The notes under the pieces are model-generated. The model was not told the DNA's origin, made no database searches, and was given only the letters and a program-made list of their open reading frames with translations. From Deinococcus fonticola (GTDB lineage: Bacteria; Deinococcota; Deinococci; Deinococcales; Deinococcaceae), in contig NZ_SMMH01000017.1 of assembly GCF_004634215.1 (NCBI RefSeq), positions 11,566 through 75,565 of the forward strand: 64,000 nucleotides of DNA, given 5' to 3'. Shown here piece after piece: positions 18,325-31,159 of the stretch. A program made the translations under genes and the position numbers. Positions within the stretch are counted from its first letter, which is position 1. The number at the start of each line of letters is the position of its first letter.

Positions 18325-18866
18325 GGTTCCTCCTGGAGAGGTTCGGCGTTCACGGTGTCCGTCGCCGCCGTGTAGGTGCACGAGAAGTCGAGGTGCGTGC
18401 CGTCGGGGCGCGCGGCCCAGCCGTCCCAGCGTTTGCCGTCGGGGCTGGGCGTGAATTGGCCCTGGGCTTCGCGCGGGGTGGGAAAACGCAGGTCGGGTTC
18501 GCGGGCGTAGGTCTGCTGGGAAACTTCGCCCCGGCAGCGTTCCATCAGGCGGCTGTCGCTGATGCCGCCCCAGGTGTTGTCGGTGACGGGTGGCGGTTGC
18601 GGCACCACCAGGAGGTAAAGCACGCCGGCCAGCAGCGGCAGCGTGGGCAGCAGCCAGCGCCAGGGCCACCAGGCCGGGCGGGGCTTCAGGGCCGCGCGGA
18701 CTTCCTGGCGGTAGGCCAGGGCGGCCTGTTCCCGCTGCTGCCGGGCCAGCTGTTCCTGCTGCGCCTGCGCGTGGGCCAGCTCCTCGGCCTCGATGCGCCG
18801 GCGCTGTGCTTCGCTAAGTTGGGCCTCGCTAAGTTGGGCTTCGCTGAGCTGGGCCGGGGAGGGCAT
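18321..18866 (-). CDS. Single-pass membrane protein with N-terminal AQLSE repeats
   Basis: A 181-residue protein. Residues 5-20 are three tandem AQLSE units encoded by 15-bp DNA repeats, followed by a Gln/Glu/Arg-rich helix (about 20-58, likely coiled coil), one transmembrane segment (about 70-88) and a C-terminal domain with two Cys. The topology is probably cytoplasmic helix and outside C-terminal domain. TACTCT ends 7 nt before the ATG (leaderless). It is coupled to the downstream secreted protein by a 4-nt overlap. No known family. Confidence 0.65.
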   Translation of the reverse strand: MPSPAQLSEAQLSEAQLSEAQRRRIEAEELAHAQAQQEQLARQQREQAALAYRQEVRAALKPRPAWWPWRWLLPTLPLLAGVLYLLVVPQPPPVTDNTWGGISDSRLMERCRGEVSQQTYAREPDLRFPTPREAQGQFTPSPDGKRWDGWAARPDGTHLDFSCTYTAATDTVNAEPLQEEP

Positions 18867-19103
18867 ACTCCAGAGAGTAGAAGACTCTACAGAGTACGGT
18901 CATCATTCCAAAGTGGCAGATAAGGGCAGGCAGATGGGGAGGGCAGACAGGGGCGCGCAGACAGGTGCTGACCGCCCAGGGCCGCGGTGTGCCAGACTGC
19001 ATAGGTCAACCTTAAACGTTCTTCCCGGCAGGGCCCCGCTGCGCCTGCCTTGTCCCTGACTGTTCAGGCGCGTGGCCCCGCCGCGCTTTCCGGAGGTTCC
19101 CCT

Positions 19104-20672
19104 ATGACCCTTTATAAAACCCTGTTTCTGACGGCCACCCTTCTCGCCAGCGGCGCGGCAGCGGCGGTCACGCTGGTGTACGGCGCGGGCGGCGACCCGG
19201 TTTCGCTGGAAAGCGGCAACATCAACGACACGAACTCCGCCATCGTGCAAAACCAGATTTACGACACCCTCACCAAGGTGAAGCCCGGCACGCTGAATGT
19301 CGTACCCGGCCTGGCGAGCAGCTGGGTGGGGAATTCGGACCGCACGGTGTGGACGTTCAACCTGCGCCGGGGCGTGAAATTCCATGACGGCACGCCGTTC
19401 AACGCCGACGCCGTGGTGTACAACGTGAACCGCTGGTGGGATCCCGCCGCGCCCGAGGGCTTCCGCAACCAGAAAGCCTGGGAAAGCTGGAAGCTGGTCT
19501 TCGGTGACCCGAAAGGGGGCAGCAGCATCCTGAAAAGCGTGCGCAAGAACGGCGAGTTCCAGGTGATTTTCACGCTGTCGCGCGCGCTGGCGAACTTCCC
19601 CGAGATGATCGGCTCCAACTTCTTCGGCATCGCCAGCCCCGCCGCCGTGAAAAAGGCCGGGGCCAACTACGGCACGCCCGCCGGGGGCGCGGTCGGCACC
19701 GGGCCGTTCAAGTTCGGGTCGTGGGTGACGGGCCAGCAGGTGAACCTGAGCGCCAATACGGCGTACTGGGGCAGCAAACCGAAGGTGGACAGCCTGATCC
19801 TGCGTTCCATCAAAGACCCCACGGCGCGCCTCAATGAACTGAAGACCGGAACGGTGGATTTTGCCTGCGACCTCAACCCCGACAGCCTCAAGGCCGTGCG
19901 GGCCGACAAGAATCTGGTGGCGGTGCTGCGCCCCAGTTTCAACGTGGGCTTCCTGAGCCTGAACACCCGCACGGAGCAACTGAAGAACGTCAAAGTCAGA
20001 CAGGCCATTCGCCTGGCCATGAACCGCAAGGCCATTGCCGACGCCTTCTGGGGTGACCTGGGCATCAGCGACGACAGCCTGGTGCCGCCGCCGCTGGCCT
20101 GGGCGAACAGCAAGAAGGTGGCCTTCAACGACATGAACGTGGCCGCCGCGAAGAAATTGCTGGCGGAAGCGGGCTACCCCAACGGCTTTTCGATAGACCT
20201 GTGGTACATGCCCGTGTCGCGCCCGTACTTCCCCACGCCCAAACCCATCGCCGAGGCGATGGCCGCCGACCTGGCCGCCGTGGGCATCAAGGCCACCCTG
20301 AAAACCGAGGACTGGGCCAAGTACCTCGACGACCGCAACAAGGCCCCCGGCTTCGACATGTACATGATCGGCTGGACCGGCCAGTACGGCGTGCCCGGCA
20401 ACTTCTACGACTCGTTCTACGGCCCCGGCGGCGTGCTGGACACGGGCTTCGACAACGCGCAGATTCAGGACCTGCTGAGCAGGGCCGCCTCGGCCAAGAG
20501 CAAGGGCCAGCAGGCCGCGCTGTACGGGCAGGTGCACGAGTTGACCACCAACGCCGCCGTGCGCATTCCCATCATCCACTCGCGCCCGCTGTGCGCCGCC
20601 CGCGCCTCCCTGAGCGGCTGGACGCCCAACCCGTCGAACAGCGAGCAGTTCAACGTGATCGGCAAGAAGTAA
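19104..20672 (+). CDS. ABC-transporter substrate-binding protein, peptide/nickel family (SBP_bac_5)
   Basis: A 522-residue extracytoplasmic binding protein. The ATG at 19104 is chosen because it has a GGAGG site and opens a signal peptide (MTLYKTLFLTATLLASGAAA). The family signature is clear: VTLVYGAGGDPVSLES, the FNLRRGVKFHDGTPFNADAVVYN block near residue 95, and IRLAMNRKAIADAFWG later on. It binds oligopeptides or similar and hands them to a permease, but no permease or ATPase gene lies nearby. The next gene, 3 nt downstream, is an M14-like carboxypeptidase, which suggests peptide use. Confidence 0.92.
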   Translation: MTLYKTLFLTATLLASGAAAAVTLVYGAGGDPVSLESGNINDTNSAIVQNQIYDTLTKVKPGTLNVVPGLASSWVGNSDRTVWTFNLRRGVKFHDGTPFNADAVVYNVNRWWDPAAPEGFRNQKAWESWKLVFGDPKGGSSILKSVRKNGEFQVIFTLSRALANFPEMIGSNFFGIASPAAVKKAGANYGTPAGGAVGTGPFKFGSWVTGQQVNLSANTAYWGSKPKVDSLILRSIKDPTARLNELKTGTVDFACDLNPDSLKAVRADKNLVAVLRPSFNVGFLSLNTRTEQLKNVKVRQAIRLAMNRKAIADAFWGDLGISDDSLVPPPLAWANSKKVAFNDMNVAAAKKLLAEAGYPNGFSIDLWYMPVSRPYFPTPKPIAEAMAADLAAVGIKATLKTEDWAKYLDDRNKAPGFDMYMIGWTGQYGVPGNFYDSFYGPGGVLDTGFDNAQIQDLLSRAASAKSKGQQAALYGQVHELTTNAAVRIPIIHSRPLCAARASLSGWTPNPSNSEQFNVIGKK

Positions 20673-20675
20673 AGT

Positions 20676-22469
20676 GTGAAGCCTGAGGCAGGTGGGCTGG
20701 CCGCAGACCTGAAGGGCTGGTCGTGGCGCGGGCCGACCGACCAGGCCCGCGTTCAGGCCCTGCTGAGCGCCCAGGGGGTGACAGACCCGCGCCAGCTCGA
20801 GGTATGGGTGTCGCTGGGTCGCCGGGGCCGCGCGGCGCTGCAAACCGCGTTGCAGGAGCGTTTTCCCGACAGCGTGGTGCACGTCATGAGCTGTCACAAG
20901 CCGCTGGTGTGCGCCCTGCGGCCGCGTCTGGAGGCGTGGCAGGCTCAGCCGCCGCGGCACCTGCACCTGCATTACCCGGTGCTGACCGACGCGCACCCGG
21001 AACGCTTCCTGCTGGAAGCCTACCCGCTGGCCGGCTGGGCCGCGCAACTCGGCAGCCGTTTCACAGCCGAACCCAGGCTGGATACGCTGCCCGAGGACGT
21101 GCTGCCCGAGTACCTGCTAGAGGTGGACGGGGAGGTGCTGCGGGTGTCGGTGCCGCTGCGGCAGGCCCGGGCTGTGACGGGCGAAGCCATTCAGCGCATG
21201 ACCGGCAGAATCCGGGTGGACGGCACGCTGACCCTGGACTTTCCCACTGCTTTCGAGGCCCTGTGGGACGCTTACCACGCCTGGCTGGAGGCGCAGGTGT
21301 GGCCGGACACCGCCCCGTTTTTCGACGTGCTGCGCGTCACTGCCCGTCTGCCGGCCGAGCGCGAGGAACTGGCCTACGATCACGAGGCCCTCGACCTGAC
21401 TGAAGTCCTGGCCGAGGAGCTGTACTTCGGCACCCAGGAGTTTTTTCAGCGGCGGGCAGGCGTAGAGACTGGGTCGCGCACGTTGCAGATGGGCCAGATT
21501 ATCCCGCTGGTGCAGCTCAGCACGCAGGAAGTCGAGTTGGAAGTTCATTCAGGTTCGGCAGCCGTGCCTGCTCCGGAGCAGGCAACAGTGCGGCTGCCCG
21601 ACCTTCAGCGGTTGGATCGCCCACCGACGCCGGCGGAAGCGCAGCACTGGCTGGGTACCTTCCCAGGAGGAACTGTAGCCGCCCGCAGTGTCCAGGGGCG
21701 TCCGGTATGGTCATTTGGCGCGGGGCGGGGTGGGCTGCTGGTCACGGGCGGGCAGCACGCCAACGAGAGCACGGGGGTGGTGGCGGCGTTGCGGGCCGTA
21801 CGGGAGCTGGCCGTACAGGAACGGGCGGTGTCGCCAGATGCCGTGCCGCTCACGGTCATTCCGCTGGAAAACCCGGACGGGTACGCCCTCTTCGACTGGC
21901 TTTGCCGCGAGCAGCACCCGGCGCACATGCACCACGCCGCCCGGTATACCGCCCTGGGTGACGACTTGGAGTACCGCCCACATCCCCACCACGAACGGGC
22001 GGGGCGGGCGGCAGCGCTGGCCGGGGAACCGCGTCTGCACGTCAATTTGCACGGCTACCCCGCACACGAGTGGGCGCGACCCCTGGCCGGGTACGTGCCG
22101 CGCGGCTTCGAGGCCTGGACGCTGCCCAAGGGCTTTTGCCTGATTTTCCGTCACCGACCTGGTGAGGAGGCGCGGGCCGGGGCGCTGGCGAGCTTCATCA
22201 CGGGGGAACTGGCCCGGCAGCCCGACCTGATGGCCCTGAACGCCCGGCAACTCGCCGTGTACGAGGCGCACACCAGCCTGCGCCCCTACCGCGTGATTCA
22301 CAGCACGCCCTGCCTGTTCACGGCGCACGACACACTCGATGGCCCACTGGTGCTGCTCACCGAGTACCCGGACGAAACCGTGACTGGCCCGGCGTTCCTG
22401 CTGGGTCAGCGGGCGCAGTTCGCGGTGATTCAGGCGGCGCTGGCGTGGCTTGAACGCTCCAGCGGCTAG
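20676..22469 (+). CDS. M14-family zinc carboxypeptidase-like protein
   Basis: A 597-residue protein with GTG start 3 nt after the binding-protein gene. The C-terminal half has M14 features: GGQHANES (HxxE zinc ligands) near residue 364, [20 protein letters not shown] carrying the third zinc ligand, and LTEYPDE near residue 570 as the probable catalytic Glu. The N-terminal ~330 residues are a large extra domain of unknown role. No signal peptide is seen, so it is likely cytoplasmic and could trim peptides brought in by the adjacent transporter component. Confidence 0.75.
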   Translation: MKPEAGGLAADLKGWSWRGPTDQARVQALLSAQGVTDPRQLEVWVSLGRRGRAALQTALQERFPDSVVHVMSCHKPLVCALRPRLEAWQAQPPRHLHLHYPVLTDAHPERFLLEAYPLAGWAAQLGSRFTAEPRLDTLPEDVLPEYLLEVDGEVLRVSVPLRQARAVTGEAIQRMTGRIRVDGTLTLDFPTAFEALWDAYHAWLEAQVWPDTAPFFDVLRVTARLPAEREELAYDHEALDLTEVLAEELYFGTQEFFQRRAGVETGSRTLQMGQIIPLVQLSTQEVELEVHSGSAAVPAPEQATVRLPDLQRLDRPPTPAEAQHWLGTFPGGTVAARSVQGRPVWSFGAGRGGLLVTGGQHANESTGVVAALRAVRELAVQERAVSPDAVPLTVIPLENPDGYALFDWLCREQHPAHMHHAARYTALGDDLEYRPHPHHERAGRAAALAGEPRLHVNLHGYPAHEWARPLAGYVPRGFEAWTLPKGFCLIFRHRPGEEARAGALASFITGELARQPDLMALNARQLAVYEAHTSLRPYRVIHSTPCLFTAHDTLDGPLVLLTEYPDETVTGPAFLLGQRAQFAVIQAALAWLERSSG

Positions 22470-22541
22470 CCTGGCCCTTCCTGCCAGGCCCTCCCGTCTG
22501 GCCCTCCTGTCTGGCCGGGGCGCGGCATACTGCGGGGCGAC

Positions 22542-22994
22542 ATGACCGAGAAACGCGCCCCCGCCCCCACCACGCCTGCCCCCAGAAGTCGCGCCCGCAT
22601 GCTGGAACTGGTGTTTCCCAGCGACACCAATTACCTGGGCACGGCCTTCGGCGGCTGGGTGCTGTCGCTGATGGACAAGGCCGCCAGCGTCGCGGCGGTG
22701 CGGCACTCCGGCGCCAATGTCGTGACCGCCCGCATGGACGCCGTGGACTTCCACGTGCCCATTCGCGTGGGCGAAGCGGTGGCGCTGGACGCCCGCGTAA
22801 TCAAGGTGGGGCGCACCAGCATGACCGTGCAGGTGGACGTGTACCGCGAGAACATGAAGTCCGGCGAGCAGCAACTCGCCACCAACGGCCTGTTCGTGTT
22901 CGTGGCGGTGGACGAGCAGGGCCAGCCCCGCCCCGTGCCACCCCTGCAAGAAGGCGACGGTGAGGTGAGCACCGATCCGGAAGCCCGCCCATGA
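22542..22994 (+). CDS. Acyl-CoA thioesterase (hotdog fold)
   Basis: A 150-residue single hotdog domain of the YciA/BFIT type: [20 protein letters not shown] with the central helix, then [16 protein letters not shown] and the strand DVYREN. These enzymes hydrolyse fatty-acyl-CoA to free acid and CoA. The C-terminal ~15 residues are polar tail. The gene overlaps the histidine phosphatase gene by 4 nt (ATGA), so both share one message; a CATACT -10 ends 10 nt upstream. Confidence 0.85.
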   Translation: MTEKRAPAPTTPAPRSRARMLELVFPSDTNYLGTAFGGWVLSLMDKAASVAAVRHSGANVVTARMDAVDFHVPIRVGEAVALDARVIKVGRTSMTVQVDVYRENMKSGEQQLATNGLFVFVAVDEQGQPRPVPPLQEGDGEVSTDPEARP

Positions 22995-23623
22995 GTGGTG
23001 GCCCTGTAGCTGACCACAGGGATAGTGCTAACGGGACGCTGCACCTGACCCTGGTGCGCCACGGCACCACCGCCTGGAACGAGGGTGGACGCTGGCAGGG
23101 CCTCACCGACAATCCGCTGGGGCCGCAGGGCGAAGCGCAGGCGCTGGCGCTGCGGGAAAGGCTGGCCGGGCAGACCTTTGACGCGGTGTGGAGCAGCGAC
23201 CTGCAACGGGCCGTGCAAACCGCCGAGCTGGCCCTGCCCGGCCAGCCCCTGCGCCTCGACCCGAGGCTACGCGAGTACCACTTCGGGGACTTCGAGGGCT
23301 TCACCGTGCCGCAGATGCAGGGGCACGCGGGCTTCGTGCACTGGCAGGCCGACCCCTGGCTGCACCCGGCTCCCGGAGGCGAAAGCCTGCGCGGCGTAGC
23401 CCGCAGGATGCGCGCCTGGGCCGACAAACTCCCAGATGGGCGCGTCATCGCCTTCAGTCACTCGGTGGCCATTCGCACCCTGCTGGTCGACCTGTTCGCC
23501 ACGCCGCTGGAAACGCAGGAAAATTACCCCATACCGTACCGGGAACGCCTGAAGAACGGGCAACTGGTGACCCTGCACCGCGAAAAGGGCGAGTGGACGC
23601 GAGAAGCCATGGGGGATTCGTAG
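22991..23623 (+). CDS. Histidine phosphatase family protein
   Basis: A 210-residue phosphatase of the phosphoglycerate-mutase-like superfamily. [10 protein letters not shown] near residue 21 supplies the phosphohistidine; [11 protein letters not shown], the [10 protein letters not shown] block and [11 protein letters not shown] with the second His complete the active site. Length and motifs fit small monomeric phosphatases such as CobC/PhoE-like enzymes; the substrate is not clear. Translation is coupled to the thioesterase by the ATGA overlap. Confidence 0.88.
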   Translation: MSGGPVADHRDSANGTLHLTLVRHGTTAWNEGGRWQGLTDNPLGPQGEAQALALRERLAGQTFDAVWSSDLQRAVQTAELALPGQPLRLDPRLREYHFGDFEGFTVPQMQGHAGFVHWQADPWLHPAPGGESLRGVARRMRAWADKLPDGRVIAFSHSVAIRTLLVDLFATPLETQENYPIPYRERLKNGQLVTLHREKGEWTREAMGDS

Positions 23624-23723
23624 GCGCAGGAAAGGCTGCAGAAGCGCCCGCCTAAAGCTTTCGCCTCTCTGTTTGCGCCCACCGCTCACCACCCACCCCG
23701 CCCCGCCAGGGCAGCATGAACGC

Positions 23724-24596
23724 ATGACCCTGCAAGCCACCCGGCCTGAATTCCTCGATCTGTTCCCACCGGGGGCCACCCCCGAGCAACTGGCGGACGG
23801 GTTCACCTGGACGGAAGGCCCGGTGTACCTGCCAGACCGTCAGGCCGTGATTTTCAGCGACGTGCGCACCAACAAGACCTGGCGCTACACCGACGCCGGG
23901 CAGTTAGAGGTGGAGGCCGACCCCAGCGACCACCAGAACGGCCACTGCCTGGACGTGGCGGGCCGGTTGGTGGCCTGCTCGCACGGGTTACGCGCCCTGG
24001 TGCGCCAGGACGAGCCCGGCGGCCCGTGGACGACCCTGGCCGACCGCTTCGAGGGCCAGAAACTGAACAGCCCCAACGATGTCTGCCGGCACCCGGACGG
24101 CAGCCTGTGGTTTTCGGACCCCACCTACGGCATCGACAAACCCGAGGAAGGGTACGGCGGCCGCATGGAACTGCCGGGCCGCTGGGTGTTTCGCCTTGCG
24201 CCGGACGGTACCCTGAGCGCCCCCATCCGTGACCGCAGCAAGCCCAACGGCCTGGCCTTTCAGGACGCGCAGACATTGCTGCTGGCCGATACGGGCGACG
24301 GCCAGGTGTACCGTTACGCAGTCGAACCGGACGGCCGCGCCGGGTGCCAGGGCGTTCACTTCCGCGTAACGCCCGGCAAGACGGACGGCCTGCGGATCGA
24401 CGAGGCGGGCCGCATCTGGAGCAGTGCCGGGGACGGCGTTCACGTCCTGACGCCCGACGGGAAAACCGAACTGGGGCGTATTCCCACGCCGCAGACGTGC
24501 AGCAACCTGTGCTTCGGCGGCCCCACCGGCCAGATGCTGTACATGACCGTCAGTACGGGGTTCTGGCGCATACAGACGAACGTGCGCGGCCTGTGA
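23724..24596 (+). CDS. SMP-30/gluconolactonase family lactonase
   Basis: A 290-residue six-bladed propeller enzyme. LADGFTWTEGPVYLP holds the first metal-binding Glu, and NSPNDVCRHPDGSLWFSDPTYG plus DGLRIDEAGRIW hold the Asn/Asp ligands. Family members open sugar lactones such as gluconolactone using Ca2+ or Zn2+. The ATG at 23724 is chosen over an in-frame ATG at 23673, since the residues before it are not conserved-looking and a short out-of-frame ATG intervenes. It stands alone. Confidence 0.85.
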   Translation: MTLQATRPEFLDLFPPGATPEQLADGFTWTEGPVYLPDRQAVIFSDVRTNKTWRYTDAGQLEVEADPSDHQNGHCLDVAGRLVACSHGLRALVRQDEPGGPWTTLADRFEGQKLNSPNDVCRHPDGSLWFSDPTYGIDKPEEGYGGRMELPGRWVFRLAPDGTLSAPIRDRSKPNGLAFQDAQTLLLADTGDGQVYRYAVEPDGRAGCQGVHFRVTPGKTDGLRIDEAGRIWSSAGDGVHVLTPDGKTELGRIPTPQTCSNLCFGGPTGQMLYMTVSTGFWRIQTNVRGL

Positions 24597-24667
24597 GTTG
24601 CCTGAACCTCAAGACTTTCCTTACTGCAAATGCGCCTTTCGTTACACTAGGCCGTTAAGATGCACGC

Positions 24668-24895
24668 ATGAAGATTCTCTCCCGCATCCTCGTGCTGCTG
24701 GGCATCATCGTGGTCATCGCCTCGGCCATTTTGCTGGGCAAGGATGTCATCGACATCAACCAGCTCCACGCCGTGGCAAACGCCAACCGCAGCAGCAGTT
24801 TTCCCAGTCCCCTCAACAACGTGCTGATCACCTACGCCCTGTCGGTGGTCGGCGCTTTCCTGACCGGCCTGGGCCTCAGCATGCCCAAACGCTGA
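24668..24895 (+). CDS. Small two-TM membrane protein
   Basis: A 75-residue protein with two hydrophobic segments (about 5-24 and 50-69) separated by a polar loop rich in Asn and Ser. I recognise no family. TTACACT at 24644-24650 may serve as its -10. A strong terminator follows 25 nt after the stop, so it is a one-gene transcript. Confidence 0.7.
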   Translation: MKILSRILVLLGIIVVIASAILLGKDVIDINQLHAVANANRSSSFPSPLNNVLITYALSVVGAFLTGLGLSMPKR

Positions 24896-24919
24896 GAAAG
24901 GGCCTCCTGCTGCCGCCTG

Positions 24920-24942
24920 CCCCTCCTGGTGAGGGGTTTTTT
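24920..24942 (+). terminator. Rho-independent terminator
   Basis: CCCCTC (24920-24925) pairs with GAGGGG (24931-24936) around a 5-nt loop and runs into six T. It ends the small membrane-protein transcript and faces the leftward ywbE-like gene, whose stop is 4 nt away. Confidence 0.9.
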
Positions 24943-24945
24943 CGT

Positions 24946-25143
24946 TCAGGCCGGCGAAAGCACCGCCTGCACGCGTCCTACCTGTCCAGTGGTCAACTTC
25001 ACCTTGATGCCGTGCGGGTGCGAAGGCGAGCGCGTGAGGAGCTGCGCCACCACGCCGCGCGTCAGTTTCCCGCTGGGCTGATCCTGCTTTTGCACGATGT
25101 CTACGGTTAGGCCAGGGCGAATCTCGGAACGCAGGAGCGGCAT
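24946..25143 (-). CDS. YwbE family protein
   Basis: A 65-residue protein that matches the YwbE (DUF2196) family over its whole length: IRPGLTVDIVQKQDQPSGKL, then the SPSHPHGIKVKL core and GQVGRV near the end. The fold is a small beta barrel of unknown function. It is the last gene of a leftward three-gene unit, 9 nt after the methyltransferase stop. Confidence 0.88.
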   Translation of the reverse strand: MPLLRSEIRPGLTVDIVQKQDQPSGKLTRGVVAQLLTRSPSHPHGIKVKLTTGQVGRVQAVLSPA

Positions 25144-25152
25144 GACGTCAGA

Positions 25153-25770
25153 TTACGACCTGACCAGCGCCATGAACTGTACCCGGCCGACCCGGAAGGC
25201 GTGAACAAGCGTGCAGCGCGGCAGGTGCCGCTCCACCCAGGAGGGGTCAGGGAAGAACAGCCCACCCAGCCGGGAAAGGCCCCGCTGGCCCAGCCCGCCC
25301 GTTGCCGGCACGAACATCAACCACAGGTGGCCGCCTGGTTTCAGCACCCGTTCCAGCTGGTGCAGAAACACGTCCGGGTGGGCCGTTTCATTCAAGGTCG
25401 CGCCCACCTTCACGCCATCGAAAGAGCCGTCCGGCCAGCCGTTTTGCTCTATATTCACGCGCTCCCACGCGATCAGGGGAGCCCTCTCGCGCTGCGCCGC
25501 CACGCGCAACATCGTTGTGCTCAGATCCGCCGCCGTGACCCGGCACCCCGCCCGTGCCAGCACGCCCGCGTAAAAGCCCGCACTGGTGCCGGCATCCAGC
25601 CAGTGCTGCTCCGCCTGTGGAGCGCAGATCGCCTGAAAAAGACAGGCTTCGCGCGTCAGACTGAACGGCTCACCGGACAGCAGCGACAGGGAGTGGGCAC
25701 GCCACCACGCGTACCCCCAGGCCGTCACCGGCAGAAAATTGCTGCGTTGTGCCGGCGTCAGGTCAGGCAT
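25153..25770 (-). CDS. Class I SAM-dependent methyltransferase
   Basis: A 205-residue methyltransferase with motif I WLDAGTSAGFYAGVLARAG near residue 58, the acidic DLS at the end of strand 2, and LERVLKPGGHLWL (motif of Methyltransf_11). It probably methylates a small molecule or lipid; no neighbour points to the substrate. Its ATG overlaps the upstream stop by 1 nt (TGATG), so it is co-translated with the Rho_N-like gene. Confidence 0.82.
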   Translation of the reverse strand: MPDLTPAQRSNFLPVTAWGYAWWRAHSLSLLSGEPFSLTREACLFQAICAPQAEQHWLDAGTSAGFYAGVLARAGCRVTAADLSTTMLRVAAQRERAPLIAWERVNIEQNGWPDGSFDGVKVGATLNETAHPDVFLHQLERVLKPGGHLWLMFVPATGGLGQRGLSRLGGLFFPDPSWVERHLPRCTLVHAFRVGRVQFMALVRS

Positions 25771-26066
25771 CAGTCCTTCAGGGCGGCCATCAGTTCCGCC
25801 TTGCTCATGTGGCTGCGCCCGGCCATTCCCCGCTCCCTGGCGCGGTTGTACAGTTCATCGCGCGTCAACTCGCCCAGGGGTTTATCCGGGTTGCCGGTGC
25901 CCATGCTGCGTTTGTTCGGCGTGCGGCCCTCCTCACGGCGGTGCTTGTTCACCGTGCGGGAGGCAATTCCCCCGGCTTCCTCCGCGCTTTTCCCGGCGGC
26001 CAGTTCACTTTCCCTGACATGTTGGTACTGGCGTTCATCCTTGTTACTCCACGTTCTGGGCATCAC
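25770..26066 (-). CDS. Small basic protein with Rho N-terminal/SAP-like motif
   Basis: A 98-residue charged protein. The C-terminal ~40 residues (LGELTRDELYNRARERGMAG, then MSKAELMAALKD) form the helix-extended-helix of the Rho N-terminal/SAP type that binds nucleic acids. The N-terminal part (RQYQHVRESELAAGKSAEEA) resembles small bacterial proteins often labelled plasmid-stabilisation-like. It opens the leftward unit with the methyltransferase and ywbE-like genes. A DNA- or RNA-binding role is inferred. Confidence 0.7.
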   Translation of the reverse strand: MMPRTWSNKDERQYQHVRESELAAGKSAEEAGGIASRTVNKHRREEGRTPNKRSMGTGNPDKPLGELTRDELYNRARERGMAGRSHMSKAELMAALKD

Positions 26067-26275
26067 GTACCTCCACGCTCCAGCGTAGGCGCCTGCCTGC
26101 CCACGCCGCTGAGAGAACCGCCCACGACGTTAATCCTGTCCCTACCGTGTCAATTCAGGGAGCTCTGGTCGCGCCCGCTCGCCACACACTTCTCCGTGAA
26201 GGTACTGGGGCTGACGCTCTGGTGTGATCAAGGAACCTGCTACAACTACGAAGTCACAGGCAGCGGAGCTAGTTG

Positions 26276-26761
26276 TCAAAAAAACTGACTGGCCATACGG
26301 AGAAATTCCGTCTTGATCCTTTCATCTCTCAGAAGCCGGAGGCCAAAGCCGAAACTCCCATTCTGTTTTTTGAAGTCGGCAAACCAGGGTAAGTCGTTAA
26401 GGAGGAATTCGTCTCCAAATTCTACACCTTCACCTTCAAGCAGGTAGTCAAATTTTTTCTTGTTACCAACAAAATACCCTTCGAGTCTTTCGGCCTTACT
26501 GGTGGGGCGGAAAACTTCACGCAGATAATATTTTCTTCTACTTCCCACTTTCCGCCCTTCAATAACCCAGATAAATCCATTTCTTGAAGAATCCGACCAA
26601 CAAGAAACATCATCCGCTTCTTTGGCATTAGAGGTTACGAGCGTAAAAGACTCAGCTTGATCGAAAGAATATTCCATCGTGTCTTTCGTATGGTAACCCA
26701 GGTAATGCTCAACAGGTTTTTTTGCCAAGTCATCCAGTGTAAATGGCGAATCTTTCGTCAT
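26276..26761 (-). CDS. Unknown A/T-rich protein linked to purF
   Basis: A 161-residue protein beginning 1 nt after the purF stop, so it would be translated as the last gene of the purine transcript. Base composition is much richer in A/T than purF (runs such as TTTTTTCTTGTTACC near 26454), a sign of transfer. The middle (FIWVIEGRKVGSRRKYYLRE, then VFRP) looks like a beta-rich domain, faintly recalling PUA/EVE-like barrels, and the ends are charged helices. I do not recognise it and give no function. No ribosome-binding site better than a weak purine run is seen. Confidence 0.6.
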   Translation of the reverse strand: MTKDSPFTLDDLAKKPVEHYLGYHTKDTMEYSFDQAESFTLVTSNAKEADDVSCWSDSSRNGFIWVIEGRKVGSRRKYYLREVFRPTSKAERLEGYFVGNKKKFDYLLEGEGVEFGDEFLLNDLPWFADFKKQNGSFGFGLRLLRDERIKTEFLRMASQFF

Positions 26762-26762
26762 T

Positions 26763-30436
<3,674 letters not shown>

Positions 30437-30448
30437 AAGCGTTGCTCC

Positions 30449-31159
30449 TTAAATAAGTTGGGCGGTGTCGCCCAGCCTGATCTGGCCCGTTCGAATCACT
30501 CTGGCAAAGGCGCCAAAGCAGACTTCCGGGTTGATTTTTGAAATGGTCTTCAGCACGTGGTTATCCTCGCCCAGATCGTGCTGGGCCATGTTCACCATGA
30601 CGCAGCGCGGCATCAGATAGGCGACTTCCAGCACCAGCGAAGCCCCGATGCTCAGGCGTTGGCCCAGCCAGTCGGCCTCCAGGTGCCTGGGCTGCGTTCC
30701 CGTGTCCAGCACGATGTTCGGACGGAAGCGCCGCACATCCACGTCTGACCCGTGCTTGTCGCGCAGGAGCAACAGCGCAGAAGTCGTGATGAAGTGAATG
30801 GCCCCCTCGTCGAAGTGAGAGATGCCGCGTTCAGGCGTGACCGAAACGGTTTTGCCCGTATGTTCGCTCAGGATGGTGGCGGCCTCATCGGAAGTGGCAT
30901 CCAGTTCCGTTCTGTCAGGAAGCACCAGTACGGGCGTCTCCCTACGGGAGAAGGCGCGGAAATGCAGCAGGCCATTCATTTGCCTGAATCGGCGCGTGCT
31001 TTTGCCCGAGCCAAATTTGCCATTCTCGTCTTCCACCGCCCAGAAACGGTCCCCCGTCAGACCACGCCCTGTCACTTCAGAGTGCGTGATTATTTCCCCA
31101 CCAAGCGACTTGATGGGGTAGCGGAACAGTTCCTTGAGGTGGCCAACGGGTTCAGGCAT
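30449..31159 (-). CDS. MOSC domain protein inside the pur operon
   Basis: A 236-residue protein with the MOSC N-terminal beta barrel (LKELFRYPIKSLGGE, GLTGDRFWAVEDE) and the MOSC domain (RRFRPNIVLD, LMPRCVMVNMAQ with its conserved Cys, CFGAFARVIRTGQIRLGD). Family members bind molybdenum cofactor or move sulfur, as in YcbX-type enzymes that detoxify N-hydroxylated bases. Start overlaps the purQ stop by 1 nt (TAATG). A role against N-hydroxylated purines would suit the operon but is an inference. Confidence 0.88.
   Translation of the reverse strand: MPEPVGHLKELFRYPIKSLGGEIITHSEVTGRGLTGDRFWAVEDENGKFGSGKSTRRFRQMNGLLHFRAFSRRETPVLVLPDRTELDATSDEAATILSEHTGKTVSVTPERGISHFDEGAIHFITTSALLLLRDKHGSDVDVRRFRPNIVLDTGTQPRHLEADWLGQRLSIGASLVLEVAYLMPRCVMVNMAQHDLGEDNHVLKTISKINPEVCFGAFARVIRTGQIRLGDTAQLI

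Noticed and set aside
18903..21047. Very long open frame on the minus strand opposite the binding-protein and M14 genes
   Set aside because: GC-rich codon bias makes the antisense frame open; the translation is rich in Gly/Arg/His without family features, and the plus-strand genes are clear.
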